Under the pieces are notes generated by a model. That model was not told where the DNA came from and ran no database searches. It saw only the letters and a list, made by a program, of their open reading frames with translations. Positions 26,018 through 35,300 of a stretch of 64,000 nucleotides of DNA are shown here, piece by piece. The translations under genes and the position numbers were made by a program. The first letter of the stretch is position 1. Each line of letters opens with the position of its first letter. Source of the DNA: an uncultured Pelagibacteraceae bacterium (lineage in GTDB: Bacteria > Pseudomonadota > Alphaproteobacteria > Pelagibacterales > Pelagibacteraceae); contig CACJQI010000001.1 in NCBI GenBank assembly GCA_902595535.1, positions 62,001 through 126,000 of the forward strand, read 5' to 3'.

Positions 26018-27373
26018 ATGGGAAACAACAAATTTATAGAAGAAGATTTTAGAGGCTATAAACAGTCTACACTACCAAAAATAGATGAAGTATTAGCAAG
26101 AACAGATCCAAAGACAGCTTGCGGAGAATATTTAAGACGCTATTGGCATCCTGTTGCTTTAACTTCTGAAGTAAGTGAGATCCCAAGAGAAATTCGTATT
26201 TTAGGGGAGGATTTAGTAATTTTTAAAACTTCAAAAGGGAATATAGGTTTAGTCCATAAAGCTTGTCCTCACAGAAGAGCTTCTATGGCTTATGGTAAAA
26301 CTGAAGAAGAAGGAATTAGATGTTGTTATCATGGATGGCTTTTTTCTCCTAACGGTGAAATACTTGAAACACCTGGTGAAGACCCAGAGTCAAAACAAGC
26401 TAAAAAATTAAGAGAAACTTTTAAACTTGGAGCTTACCCTGTAATAGAATTTAACGGTTTAGTATTTTCTTATCTTGGACCAATGGATAAAATTCCAGAA
26501 TTTCCACATTACGACTCATTTGAAATACCAGGAAATACTTCAAGTCCTTATCGTATAGATTATAATTGTAATTGGATCCAAGTTTTAGATGCTATTATGG
26601 ATCCTCTTCATACTTCATTTTTACATGGTCAAAGTTCTGGAATTCAGTTTTCTGAAGGCTTTGCTGAAGTTGGAGAAATAGAATTTTATGAGAGAGGAAT
26701 TCAATATTTAGGATGTAATACACGAAGAATAAATGACAATGTTTGGGTAAGAGTAAATGAATTAATTTTGCCAAATTTTACTCAGGCAGGAGCAGCATTT
26801 GCAGCTGATGGCACTAAAAGTAAATACTTTGGTAGAAGTTCTTTTACAAGGTGGGTAGTACCTATTGATGATCATCATTGTGTTGCTTTAGCTTGGGCAA
26901 ATTTTGGTGAAAGAGGAGATCCCATAGAATACGATAACCAAGAAGGATATGAAAGAATTGAAGCTGGTGAAATTTCAAACAGAACTAAGGAAGAAAAACA
27001 ACAAAGTCCTGGTGATGCAGAAGCTGTTGAGGGAATGGGTTCAATAAGTAGTCATAAAGGAGAACATCTAATGCCAACTGATAAAGGTGTTATGATTTAT
27101 AGAAGAAGAACAAGAAAATTAATTAAAGATTTAGAGCAAGGATTAGAGCCACCACAACCTCAAAAGAAAAAAGGAGAAGTTGTGAGAACTAATGGGCAAG
27201 ATACGGTATTAAAAGCCCCAAAAAGAGGTAATAATGATAGAGAATACGTTAAATCAATATGTTCTTCAGTAATGAATATGCAATTTGATTTAGAAGAAAT
27301 GCCGTTAAAAGAAAGAGACAACAGTATTATTAAAAATCTTCAACAAATGGAGGCAAGGGGTAATTTTGACTGA
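26018..27373 (+). CDS. Rieske [2Fe-2S] oxygenase, phthalate-dioxygenase-like
   Basis: 451-residue oxygenase of the Pht/phthalate 4,5-dioxygenase-like branch. Rieske ligands are C83/H85 (KACPHRRA) and C102/H105 (RCCYHGW). The catalytic iron region has D195, H198 and H203 in NWIQVLDAIMDPLHTSFLHG. A C-terminal extension of about 100 residues with a basic proline-rich stretch (near residue 370-400) is seen. It is divergent from the other Rieske gene and overlaps the next dehydrogenase by 8 bases. Substrate unknown; an O-demethylase or heterocycle oxygenase is plausible. Confidence 0.85.
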   Translation: MGNNKFIEEDFRGYKQSTLPKIDEVLARTDPKTACGEYLRRYWHPVALTSEVSEIPREIRILGEDLVIFKTSKGNIGLVHKACPHRRASMAYGKTEEEGIRCCYHGWLFSPNGEILETPGEDPESKQAKKLRETFKLGAYPVIEFNGLVFSYLGPMDKIPEFPHYDSFEIPGNTSSPYRIDYNCNWIQVLDAIMDPLHTSFLHGQSSGIQFSEGFAEVGEIEFYERGIQYLGCNTRRINDNVWVRVNELILPNFTQAGAAFAADGTKSKYFGRSSFTRWVVPIDDHHCVALAWANFGERGDPIEYDNQEGYERIEAGEISNRTKEEKQQSPGDAEAVEGMGSISSHKGEHLMPTDKGVMIYRRRTRKLIKDLEQGLEPPQPQKKKGEVVRTNGQDTVLKAPKRGNNDREYVKSICSSVMNMQFDLEEMPLKERDNSIIKNLQQMEARGNFD

Positions 27374-28394
27374 AAATAAAAAAATAAAAATTCATGTTAA
27401 GAACAATCATTGGGCACCAGGCTCCTTCCCTACTGATGCTGAAGGTGAAAAAAATTTTACTATTACAAAAGAGCACTTGGAAAATGCGCTTAAAGATCTT
27501 CCAGAAATAAAAGACAAAGTAGAAATTTTTGTTGATTGGGATGAAGATAACTTTGAAAAATCAATGGCTAATTCTGATATTTTATTAGCTTGGAACTTTC
27601 CTACAAAAAATCTAAAAAAAATTTCACCTAATTTAAAATGGATTCATGTTGTTTCAGCGGGTGTTGAACATTTGCTTCCTTTGGACTGGATGTTTGATGA
27701 TTTAGTATTGACTAATAGCAGTGGTGCCCACGCCAAAAAAGCTGGTGAATATGGGTTGATGGCTGTTTTAATGTTGCAAAATCATATGACCAAAATTGTT
27801 ACTAATCAAAAAAATAAAGAATTTGTTTCTCTTTTTAGCAATCCTATTGCAGGCAAAACAATAGTTGTTGTTGGAACAGGATCGCTAGGATCGTCAATGG
27901 CAAAACATATCAAATCATTGGGAGCAAATGTTATTGGTGTAAATAAAAGAGGTAAAAAAGTAGAAGGATGTAATGAGGTTATTACTATAGAAAATATTGA
28001 TACTGTTTTACCAAATGCAGATTTTTTGTACCTAGCTGTACCTGAAACTCCAGATACAAAAAATATGATTAATAAAGATAGACTTGATATGCTTAAACCA
28101 ACATGTGGAATAGTTAATGTTGGAAGACAGTCAGTAATGGATTATGAAGTAATGGCTGATAAACTTAATAATAATGAATTAGCTGGTGCAATACTTGATG
28201 TTTTTACCCACGAGCCTTTAGATAAGTCTTCAAGACTTTGGGATACAAAAAACTTAATTATAACTCCTCATGTATCATCCGATGATCATGGAGATTATGT
28301 TAGATTAACTCTAAATATATTTATTAAAAATTTGAAATTATTTATTGAAAATAAAAAGTTAACAAATCAGATTGATAAAAAACTTGGATATTAG
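27366..28394 (+). CDS. D-2-hydroxyacid dehydrogenase family protein
   Basis: 342-residue NAD(P)-dependent dehydrogenase. The start is a TTG overlapping the Rieske gene by 8 bases, with an SD-like GGAGG about 15 bases before. The Rossmann motif VVGTGSLGSSMAK lies near residue 164; the NVGRQSVMD Arg, THEPL Glu and TPHVSSDDHG His form the catalytic set. It reduces a 2-keto acid or oxidises a 2-hydroxy acid in the cytoplasm, probably acting on a product of the coupled oxygenase. Confidence 0.85.
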   Translation: MTENKKIKIHVKNNHWAPGSFPTDAEGEKNFTITKEHLENALKDLPEIKDKVEIFVDWDEDNFEKSMANSDILLAWNFPTKNLKKISPNLKWIHVVSAGVEHLLPLDWMFDDLVLTNSSGAHAKKAGEYGLMAVLMLQNHMTKIVTNQKNKEFVSLFSNPIAGKTIVVVGTGSLGSSMAKHIKSLGANVIGVNKRGKKVEGCNEVITIENIDTVLPNADFLYLAVPETPDTKNMINKDRLDMLKPTCGIVNVGRQSVMDYEVMADKLNNNELAGAILDVFTHEPLDKSSRLWDTKNLIITPHVSSDDHGDYVRLTLNIFIKNLKLFIENKKLTNQIDKKLGY

Positions 28395-28428
28395 AATTTA
28401 TTAGATTAATTAAACTAGTATTTTTAAC

Positions 28429-29316
28429 TTAATTGTGTTTTATAAGTTTAAGTTTTTCTCTTGTTTCAGCTGGTGTCATTGGTGAATAACCTATTTCATC
28501 TGCAATTCTTATTGCTTTTTCAACTAACTGAGCATTTGTAGCTAGTTTTCCTTTTGATAAATATAAGTTATCTTCAAGACCTACTCTTGGATTTCCACCC
28601 ATCAAAATAGTTTGAGCAACAAAAGGCATTTCATTTTTTGAAATTGCAAAACCAGACCAAACACCCTCTTTTGGCATTATATCTTTCATCGCTTGCATTG
28701 CTAATGTTGTTGCTGGTGCTCCCCAAGGTATTCCTAAACACATCTGAAACATTGGTGGGTCACTTAATAAGCCCTCTTTGTATAGTTGGGCACCAAACCA
28801 CATATTGCCTAAATCAAATGCTTCAATTTCAGGTTTTACACCTATCTCTTTTAATTTTTTGGCAGCTTTTCTCAAATCATTTGGAGTATTAACTGTTATA
28901 ACCGAACTATCGCCGAAGTTTAGTGTTCCAGCATCTAGTGTACAAATTTCAGGTAAAAACTGTTCAGCATTTGCAATTCTTTCCATAACATTTGCCATAT
29001 CAGTCATCGGACCAAAATCTAAAGGGTTGTCACCTTGCCCAATATCAAGGTCACCTCCCATACCTGTAGTTAAATTTAAGATTACATCAGTGCCACTAGA
29101 TCTTACTCTATCTATAACCTCTTTATACAGTTCTAATCTTCTGCTAGGAGTTCCATCCTCTTCCCTGACATGAATATGAGCAATTGCAGCACCTGCTTTA
29201 GCAGCTTCAATAGAAGCTGTTGCTATTTGTTCAGGAGTTTTTGGCAAATCAGGGTGTTTGCTAGCAGTGTCTCCAGAACCAGTTACCGCGCAAGATATAA
29301 AAACTTTATTGTTCAT
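28429..29316 (-). CDS. BKACE-family beta-keto acid cleavage enzyme (DUF849), probable dehydrocarnitine cleavage enzyme
   Basis: 295-residue protein of the 3-keto-5-aminohexanoate cleavage family. The N-terminal ISCAVTGSGD, the AIAHIHVREEDG motif with metal-binding H47/H49, and LNLTTGMGG are typical. The family condenses a beta-keto acid with acetyl-CoA to give acetoacetate and a new CoA ester. With 3-dehydrocarnitine the products are acetoacetate and betainyl-CoA (CdhC). A matching dehydrogenase (20570) and thioesterase (30079) occur in the window, which supports this specificity. It is divergent from the aldolase gene across only 35 bases. Confidence 0.82.
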   Translation of the reverse strand: MNNKVFISCAVTGSGDTASKHPDLPKTPEQIATASIEAAKAGAAIAHIHVREEDGTPSRRLELYKEVIDRVRSSGTDVILNLTTGMGGDLDIGQGDNPLDFGPMTDMANVMERIANAEQFLPEICTLDAGTLNFGDSSVITVNTPNDLRKAAKKLKEIGVKPEIEAFDLGNMWFGAQLYKEGLLSDPPMFQMCLGIPWGAPATTLAMQAMKDIMPKEGVWSGFAISKNEMPFVAQTILMGGNPRVGLEDNLYLSKGKLATNAQLVEKAIRIADEIGYSPMTPAETREKLKLIKHN

Positions 29317-29351
29317 AATTTATAATTCACTTATAGTTTAAAAAAGTAAAA

Positions 29352-30077
29352 ATGGAAATAACTGAATTACAAAAAGATTTAGCTGCAACATTTAGATGGG
29401 CTGCAAGATTAAATATGCATGAGGCAGTTGCAAATCACTTTAGTGCTTGCGTTCCTGGATCCTCAGATTTTTATGTAAATAAAGCCGGCATTCATTTCAG
29501 CCGAATAAAAGCAAGTGATTTAATTTTAATAACAAAAGAAAATATTAATGAATTTAGAAATAAACCCGAAATAGTAGACTCTACGGCATTAAATATACAC
29601 GGAACAATTCATGAAAAAGCTCCCCATGCTAAATGTATTTTTCATGTTCATTCAAAATATGCAACTGTCCTATCAACACTAAAGGACCCAACGTTAAAAC
29701 CTATAGATCAAAATACTATGACTTTTTATAACAAGATTGCTGTCTATAATGATTTTGGAGGATTGGGATTTCAAGAAGAGTCAATCAAAATGGCAAATGC
29801 TTTAGGAAATAAGCAACATATGATTTTAGCTAATCACGGAATTATAACAACTGGAGAGACAGTTGCTGAGGGTTTTAATTCATTATATTATTTTGAAAAA
29901 GCTGCCGAAACTTACATTACTGCCTTATCAACTAATAAAGATTTAAACATTGTAAGTCATGAAATTGCTGAAAAAACTTCAGAGGAGGCTGCAAATTATC
30001 CTGTTGATACAGCAAAACAATTTTTATCAGAGATTAGATGTATCTTAGATAAAGAAGAACCTGATTATGTAAACTAA
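29352..30077 (+). CDS. Class II aldolase/adducin family protein
   Basis: 241-residue protein of the aldolase class II fold. Zinc-binding candidates are the two His of FHVHSKYA and the His of LANHGIITTG. Members cleave or form sugar-phosphate aldols or decarboxylate small hydroxyacids, with zinc. It starts 35 bases from the divergent BKACE gene and is followed after one base by the thioesterase, so the two plus-strand genes are coupled. Its substrate is not evident. Confidence 0.85.
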   Translation: MEITELQKDLAATFRWAARLNMHEAVANHFSACVPGSSDFYVNKAGIHFSRIKASDLILITKENINEFRNKPEIVDSTALNIHGTIHEKAPHAKCIFHVHSKYATVLSTLKDPTLKPIDQNTMTFYNKIAVYNDFGGLGFQEESIKMANALGNKQHMILANHGIITTGETVAEGFNSLYYFEKAAETYITALSTNKDLNIVSHEIAEKTSEEAANYPVDTAKQFLSEIRCILDKEEPDYVN

Positions 30078-30078
30078 T

Positions 30079-30549
30079 ATGAGTATATTTCTTACTAAAC
30101 AAAAAATAATAAAAGATTGGACAGACTATAATGGACATATGAATGTTGCATATTACGTTCTCATATTTGATCAATTTGGGTCAGAAGTCTTATTAACTAG
30201 TTTTAATATGGGCGAACATTCTGCAAAAACTACAAAAAAAAGTACTATGGTTGTGGAGTCTCATATTACCTATGATCAAGAGGTTAAAGAAAATGACGAA
30301 GTAGATATTAACTTAATTTATTGTGATCATGATAAAAAAAGAATTCAATATAAGTTAGAAATGATTCATTCAGAAAAAAAATACTTAGCGGCAACTCTAG
30401 AAGCTTTATCGCTTTATGTTGATCTAGATGAAAGAAAAGTTGTTGAATTTGAAAAAGAAAAAGTAGATCTGATGAGAGAATTCATTGCTAAAAATAATAG
30501 TACTTTTAAAACGGATAATTTAAAATTTTCTTCAAAATTAAAAAAATGA
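30079..30549 (+). CDS. Hot-dog thioesterase, probable betainyl-CoA thioesterase (CdhB-like)
   Basis: 156-residue acyl-CoA thioesterase of the 4-hydroxybenzoyl-CoA type. The active-site motif DWTDYNGHMNVAYY is near residue 14. In carnitine degradation this family hydrolyses betainyl-CoA to glycine betaine and CoA, the step after the BKACE enzyme. The co-location with BKACE and carnitine dehydrogenase genes is the reason for that specificity; the motif alone shows only a thioesterase. The following gene is convergent. Confidence 0.82.
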   Translation: MSIFLTKQKIIKDWTDYNGHMNVAYYVLIFDQFGSEVLLTSFNMGEHSAKTTKKSTMVVESHITYDQEVKENDEVDINLIYCDHDKKRIQYKLEMIHSEKKYLAATLEALSLYVDLDERKVVEFEKEKVDLMREFIAKNNSTFKTDNLKFSSKLKK

Positions 30550-30553
30550 ATAC

Positions 30554-30886
30554 TTAAGCATCATTCATGGTATTGACTATAACAACGCCAATAACAATAA
30601 GCACTAAGCCTATTGTGGTTGCGAGATTCGGAATTTGCTTATATTTAAAAATTCCTATTAAAGACAAGGCAATTATGCCTACACCTGACCAAGTAGCGTA
30701 AGTTATTCCAATCGGTAAAATTTTCATTGCATGAGACATCGTGTACATACAAATGGCTATGGCTAAAATGCAGATTAAAGAAGGTATCCATTTAGTAAAA
30801 CCATCTGTGGCTTTTAAGGTTCCTGTGGAAATTATTTCTCCTGCAATTGCTACTGCTAACAATATATAAGCCTGGGTTAAAGTCAT
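30554..30886 (-). CDS. SMR-family small multidrug/quaternary ammonium transporter (EmrE-like)
   Basis: 110-residue membrane protein with four helices. The membrane-embedded glutamate typical of SMR proteins is in helix 1 (AIAGEIIST, about residue 17). These dimeric antiporters export quaternary ammonium compounds or guanidinium with proton exchange; some move betaine or choline. Its setting among carnitine and betaine genes fits transport or efflux of a quaternary amine. It is divergent from the TauD gene across 51 bases. Confidence 0.9.
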   Translation of the reverse strand: MTLTQAYILLAVAIAGEIISTGTLKATDGFTKWIPSLICILAIAICMYTMSHAMKILPIGITYATWSGVGIIALSLIGIFKYKQIPNLATTIGLVLIVIGVVIVNTMNDA

Positions 30887-30937
30887 AGTTTCTTATACAT
30901 TTTGACAAATTAAAATTCTAGAGATAAATTATTTTGA

Positions 30938-31771
30938 ATGAATGTAAAATTATTATCAGGCGCATTAGGTGCAGAAATTAGTGGAATTGATTTAACTGAT
31001 ACTTCTGATCAAAATTTCAAGAAAATAAATGATTTATTATTAGAGCATAAAGTTATTTTTTTTAGAGATCAGCCTATTACAAATGAACAGCAAATAGCTC
31101 TTGCAGCAAAATTTGGTCCATTAGAAACTCATGCATATGTTAAAGGATTAAAAGATCATCCAGAGATTGTAAGAATTATTAAAGGTAAGGAAGAAAAAAA
31201 CCAATGGGGTGAAAACTGGCATAGCGATGTAAGTTATAATTCCAAACCTACTAAAGCAGTAATATTAAAGTCAGTCAAAATTCCTCCTGTTGGTGGAGAT
31301 ACTTGTTTTTCTAATATGGAATTAGCCTGGGAAACATTAGACCCCATACTCCAAAGCAAAATAATTAATAAAAAAGCAGTTCATAGTTCACTTGGAGCAG
31401 AATTTTTTATTGATAATTATAAATATATGGAAGGAAATGAAAAAAGAAATTACGACTCTTATTCTAATGAGCATCCAATAGTAAGAACGCATCCTGAGAC
31501 TGGTAAGAAAATTTTATATGTTAACTGGACCTACACAAAACAGATTATAGGTTTAGAAAAAGAGGAAAGTGATAAAGTTTTAAAGGAAATATTTGAACAT
31601 CAAGCAAGACTAGATCTAACCTGTCGATTTAGTTGGACAGAAGACACTGTTGCTATTTGGGATAATAGAAGTGTAATTCATTATGCAATAGCAGATTTTT
31701 TTCCAGGAAGAGGTCTTGGATACGAAAGAATAATGGATCGAATTGCAATTGAGGGTGACCATCCTCAATAA
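30938..31771 (+). CDS. TauD/TfdA-family 2-oxoglutarate dioxygenase
   Basis: 277-residue Fe(II)/2-oxoglutarate dioxygenase. The iron ligands are the H-x-D of WHSDVSYN (near residue 95) and the distal His of SVIHYAIADF. The Arg of GYERIMDR binds the cosubstrate. Taurine, sulfonate or other small-acid hydroxylation is typical of the family; the substrate here is unknown. It is followed 45 bases later by the GMC dehydrogenase. Confidence 0.87.
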   Translation: MNVKLLSGALGAEISGIDLTDTSDQNFKKINDLLLEHKVIFFRDQPITNEQQIALAAKFGPLETHAYVKGLKDHPEIVRIIKGKEEKNQWGENWHSDVSYNSKPTKAVILKSVKIPPVGGDTCFSNMELAWETLDPILQSKIINKKAVHSSLGAEFFIDNYKYMEGNEKRNYDSYSNEHPIVRTHPETGKKILYVNWTYTKQIIGLEKEESDKVLKEIFEHQARLDLTCRFSWTEDTVAIWDNRSVIHYAIADFFPGRGLGYERIMDRIAIEGDHPQ

Positions 31772-31816
31772 GTAAGATTTTAATTCTTAATAAATTAATA
31801 TAAATTCTTAAAAATT

Positions 31817-33400
31817 ATGAAATTTGATTATTTAGTTATTGGTGCAGGTACAGCGGGATGTGTTTTGGCTAATAGACTATCAGAGAATTCACAAAATAAC
31901 GTTGCAATTTTTGAAGCAGGTAAAAATAGTGATATTTGGAAAGTAAACATGCCACTTGCAATTTTATACACAATGCATGATCCAAAATATAATTATAAAT
32001 ATTATTCTGAACCTGAGCCTCACTTAAACAATAGAAAACTTTTTTGTCCAAGAGGAAAAATGATTGGTGGTTGTTCTGCACATAATGGAATGGTTTATGT
32101 AAGAGGTAATAAAAATGATTATGAAAGATGGGCTTCATTTGGGCTTAAAGATTGGTCATATGAAAAAGTTTTACCTTTCTTTAAAAAAATTGAAACTTGG
32201 TCTGAAGGAGAGAACGAGTATAGAGGTGGAAGTGGTATACTTCCGATTAATCAATCTAAAAATAAAAACCCATTATTTAGTGCTTTTTTAAACTCAGCTA
32301 AAGAAGCAGGCCATAAAATTAATCACGATATGAATGGAGAAGATCAAGAAGGCTTTGGAATGTATGATGTTACCATTCATAAAGGTGAAAGAGCAAGTGC
32401 GTCTAAATATTATTTAAATCCAGCTAGGAAAAGAAATAATTTAAAAGTATTTACTGAAGCATTTGTTGAGAAAATTATTTTTGATGGAAAAAAAGCAATA
32501 GGAATTGAAGTTAAAATTAAAAATAAAGTTGAAAAAATATATGCAAATAAAGAAATAATACTTAGCGGTGGATCAATAAATTCACCCCAATTACTTATGC
32601 TTTCTGGTGTTGGTCCAGCAGATCACTTAAAGGATAAAGGAATTGAAGTAATTCATGAACTTAAAGGAGTTGGAAAAAATCTTCAAGATCATTTGGAAAC
32701 CTATATTCAGCAAGAATGTAAAACTCCAGATACTTTATATTCATATGTTAACAAATTGAATATGGTTAAAATTGGAATTCAGTGGTTTCTAAATAAAAGT
32801 GGTCCCTGCTCTACATCATTTTTAGAAGCTGGAGGATTTTGCAAATCATCAGCAGATAAAGAATACTCTAATATTCAGTTCCACTTCTTTCCGGCATTTG
32901 TAATAGATCACGGTACGGTGGATCCCGACAGACATGGATTTCAATTACATGCAAGTTTAAATCAACCAAAAAGTAGAGGACACATTACACTAAACAGTTC
33001 AAATCCTTATGATTATCCAAAAATTCAATTCAATTACTTAGAAGATGATTATGATCTTAAAGAGACAATTAAGTGTATTCACGTAGCAAGAAAAATACTT
33101 AGTCAAAACTCTATGAGGCCTTATGCAGGAGAAGAAGTTGGTCCAGGTGAAAATGCTCAAACAGACAGTCAAATTGAAGAATATATTAGGTCAAAAGCAG
33201 AAACTGCTTATCACCCATCTTGTACTTTAAAAATGGGTGTTGATGATATGGCTGTAGTTGATGAAAAACTTAAAATACATGGATTACAAAATATAAGGGT
33301 TGCTGACGCATCTATAATGCCAGAAATAACAAGTGGAAATTTAAATGCGCCTACTCTAATGATTGGAGAAAGAGCTTCTGACTTTATCATAAATTCATGA
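31817..33400 (+). CDS. GMC-family oxidoreductase, choline dehydrogenase-like
   Basis: 527-residue FAD enzyme. The dinucleotide motif GAGTAGCVLANRL is at residues 8-20, the second GMC signature RGKMIGGCSAHNGMVYVRG lies near residue 79, and the catalytic-His region HPSCTLKMG and the terminal SGNLNAPTLMIGERA are intact. It resembles BetA (choline to betaine aldehyde), but the family oxidises many alcohols. No betaine aldehyde dehydrogenase is adjacent; an ALDH lies at 42058. It overlaps the first EamA gene by 4 bases. Confidence 0.85.
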   Translation: MKFDYLVIGAGTAGCVLANRLSENSQNNVAIFEAGKNSDIWKVNMPLAILYTMHDPKYNYKYYSEPEPHLNNRKLFCPRGKMIGGCSAHNGMVYVRGNKNDYERWASFGLKDWSYEKVLPFFKKIETWSEGENEYRGGSGILPINQSKNKNPLFSAFLNSAKEAGHKINHDMNGEDQEGFGMYDVTIHKGERASASKYYLNPARKRNNLKVFTEAFVEKIIFDGKKAIGIEVKIKNKVEKIYANKEIILSGGSINSPQLLMLSGVGPADHLKDKGIEVIHELKGVGKNLQDHLETYIQQECKTPDTLYSYVNKLNMVKIGIQWFLNKSGPCSTSFLEAGGFCKSSADKEYSNIQFHFFPAFVIDHGTVDPDRHGFQLHASLNQPKSRGHITLNSSNPYDYPKIQFNYLEDDYDLKETIKCIHVARKILSQNSMRPYAGEEVGPGENAQTDSQIEEYIRSKAETAYHPSCTLKMGVDDMAVVDEKLKIHGLQNIRVADASIMPEITSGNLNAPTLMIGERASDFIINS

Positions 33401-34347
33401 TAACAGCACAAAACAACACCAAGGGTATTCTTTTTATTCTTGTTGGAATGGTTGTATTTTCGATTCAGGATGCATTAATCAAATTTATATACGAAGACTC
33501 TGCTTTATATGAATTATATCTAGGAAGAACCTTGTCAGCTGCATTTTTTTTATTTTGTTATATGAAATTTACAAAACAAAAAATTATTTTTAAAACTCAC
33601 TACCCTTTTTTAACTACTTTAAGAATTATATGTTTTTTCTTTGGGTTTAGTTTTTTTTATATTTCACTAACATATATGTCGCTTGCAATGGCAAATGCTT
33701 TATTTTTTTCAAGTCCCTTTTTTGTATCCATCTTAGCAGTGTTATTTTTAAATGAAAAAGTTGGGATCAGAAGATGGCTTGCAATTTTAACAGGATTTAT
33801 TGGTGTATTTATTGTTTTAAATCCAGATTTCAGTGATTTTGAATATAAGAAACTAGCACCTATTGCATGTGCTTTATGCTATTCGATATCAATGACAATT
33901 ACCAAATATACTTCTGACAAAGATAATTCATATACACAGATGACCCATTTATATATTGGAGCAACCATTATAAGTATTTTATTTTTTATTTTTACAGGCG
34001 AAGGTCAATACAATAATTTTAGTGACCCAACTTATCAGTTTATTTTTAGAGAATGGTTCACAAACCCAACTTATGCTTGGCCAATTATAATATTAATGGG
34101 ATTTATTGGAGCTTTAGCATTTTTTTGTGTATTTAATGCATACAGCATTGCCTCTCCTTCGGTGGTTTCTTTATATGAATATTCTTTAATTATTTGGTCA
34201 ATAATTATTGGATTTATATTATTTGATAATGTACCAACATTAAGAACTTTTATTGGTGTTTCAATTATAATAGGAGCTGGAATATATATATATTTAAGAG
34301 AAAAAATAAAAGATCAAATGATTGTGACAGATACTCCAAATAGATGA
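33397..34347 (+). CDS. EamA-family (DMT) transporter, tandem copy 1
   Basis: 316-residue ten-helix membrane protein, two EamA repeats. It has clear similarity over its whole length to the next gene: shared motifs include GIRRW near residue 124, KYTSDKD near residue 170, FREWF near residue 220 and ASPSVVSLYEYSLII near residue 250. The two are therefore a tandem duplication. The start overlaps the GMC gene and its stop overlaps copy 2, so all three are probably one transcript. Likely a metabolite exporter; the substrate is unknown. Confidence 0.88.
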   Translation: MITAQNNTKGILFILVGMVVFSIQDALIKFIYEDSALYELYLGRTLSAAFFLFCYMKFTKQKIIFKTHYPFLTTLRIICFFFGFSFFYISLTYMSLAMANALFFSSPFFVSILAVLFLNEKVGIRRWLAILTGFIGVFIVLNPDFSDFEYKKLAPIACALCYSISMTITKYTSDKDNSYTQMTHLYIGATIISILFFIFTGEGQYNNFSDPTYQFIFREWFTNPTYAWPIIILMGFIGALAFFCVFNAYSIASPSVVSLYEYSLIIWSIIIGFILFDNVPTLRTFIGVSIIIGAGIYIYLREKIKDQMIVTDTPNR

Positions 34348-35300
34348 GAGCTAAAGATAACAATTCAAAAGGTATCGTTTTAATAATTATTGCAATGACA
34401 TTATTTGCAATGCAAGATTCTTTAATTAAATTTATTTTTGAAAAATCTGCTCTTTATGAAATTTTCTTTGGAAGATACTTTGTTGCTGCAATTTTACTTT
34501 TTTGTTATATCAAATTTAAAAGACAAAAAGTTAATTTAAAAACATATTATCCTGTACTCACTTTTATAAGAGTTATCTTGCATTTTTTAGCTTTTTCTGC
34601 ATTTTTTATTTCTTTAACTTACATGCCTTTAGCTACAGCTAATGCACTTTTTTTTTCTTGTCCTTTTTTTGTATCAATTTTTGCAAAATTTTTTTTAAAA
34701 GAGCATATTGGGATCAGAAGGTGGTCAGCAATTGGTTTTGGATTTTTAGGAGTATTTATCGTTCTTGATCCAAATTTTTTAGATTTTGAGTATAAAAGTT
34801 TACTTCCTGTAGGATGTGCATTTTTTTATGCTGCATCTATGACTATAACAAAATACACATCCGATAAAGATGATGTAAACACTCAGTTATTTTACTTTTA
34901 TTTAATTGCTATAACTCTATGTGGGTTGATTTATATTTATATGGGTAATGGTCAATTTAATAATATTAACTATGACTCTACTACCCAATTTATTTTTAGA
35001 GAATGGTTTTCAAACATAGAATATACGTGGAAATTTATATTATTTTTTGGTGTAGCCGCATCCATTGCTTTTGTTTGTATTTTTTCTGCTTATATTATTG
35101 CTTCACCTTCTGTAGTTTCGTTATTTGAGTATTCTTTAATTATAATGTCTATGATACCTGGATATTTTTTATTTAATGAGATTCCATCTACCAGAACTTT
35201 TATAGGTGTTGCTTGTATAATATCAGCTGGAATATATATTTATTCAAGAGAAAAAGTTAGAGAACAGTATATTGCTACTGAGACACCTGTTAGAAGATGA
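34344..35300 (+). CDS. EamA-family (DMT) transporter, tandem copy 2
   Basis: 318-residue ten-helix transporter and paralogue of the preceding gene (same motif order, including ALYE-F-GR, GIRRW, KYTSDKD and FREWF). Both ends overlap neighbours by 4 bases (ATGA), giving a translationally coupled chain into the oxygenase at 35297. Divergence from copy 1 is scattered along the protein, so the duplication is not recent. Confidence 0.88.
   Translation: MRAKDNNSKGIVLIIIAMTLFAMQDSLIKFIFEKSALYEIFFGRYFVAAILLFCYIKFKRQKVNLKTYYPVLTFIRVILHFLAFSAFFISLTYMPLATANALFFSCPFFVSIFAKFFLKEHIGIRRWSAIGFGFLGVFIVLDPNFLDFEYKSLLPVGCAFFYAASMTITKYTSDKDDVNTQLFYFYLIAITLCGLIYIYMGNGQFNNINYDSTTQFIFREWFSNIEYTWKFILFFGVAASIAFVCIFSAYIIASPSVVSLFEYSLIIMSMIPGYFLFNEIPSTRTFIGVACIISAGIYIYSREKVREQYIATETPVRR

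Noticed and set aside
28778-29173. Plus-strand ORF of 131 residues
   Set aside because: It is antisense to the BKACE gene, whose catalytic motifs are intact; no domain recognised.
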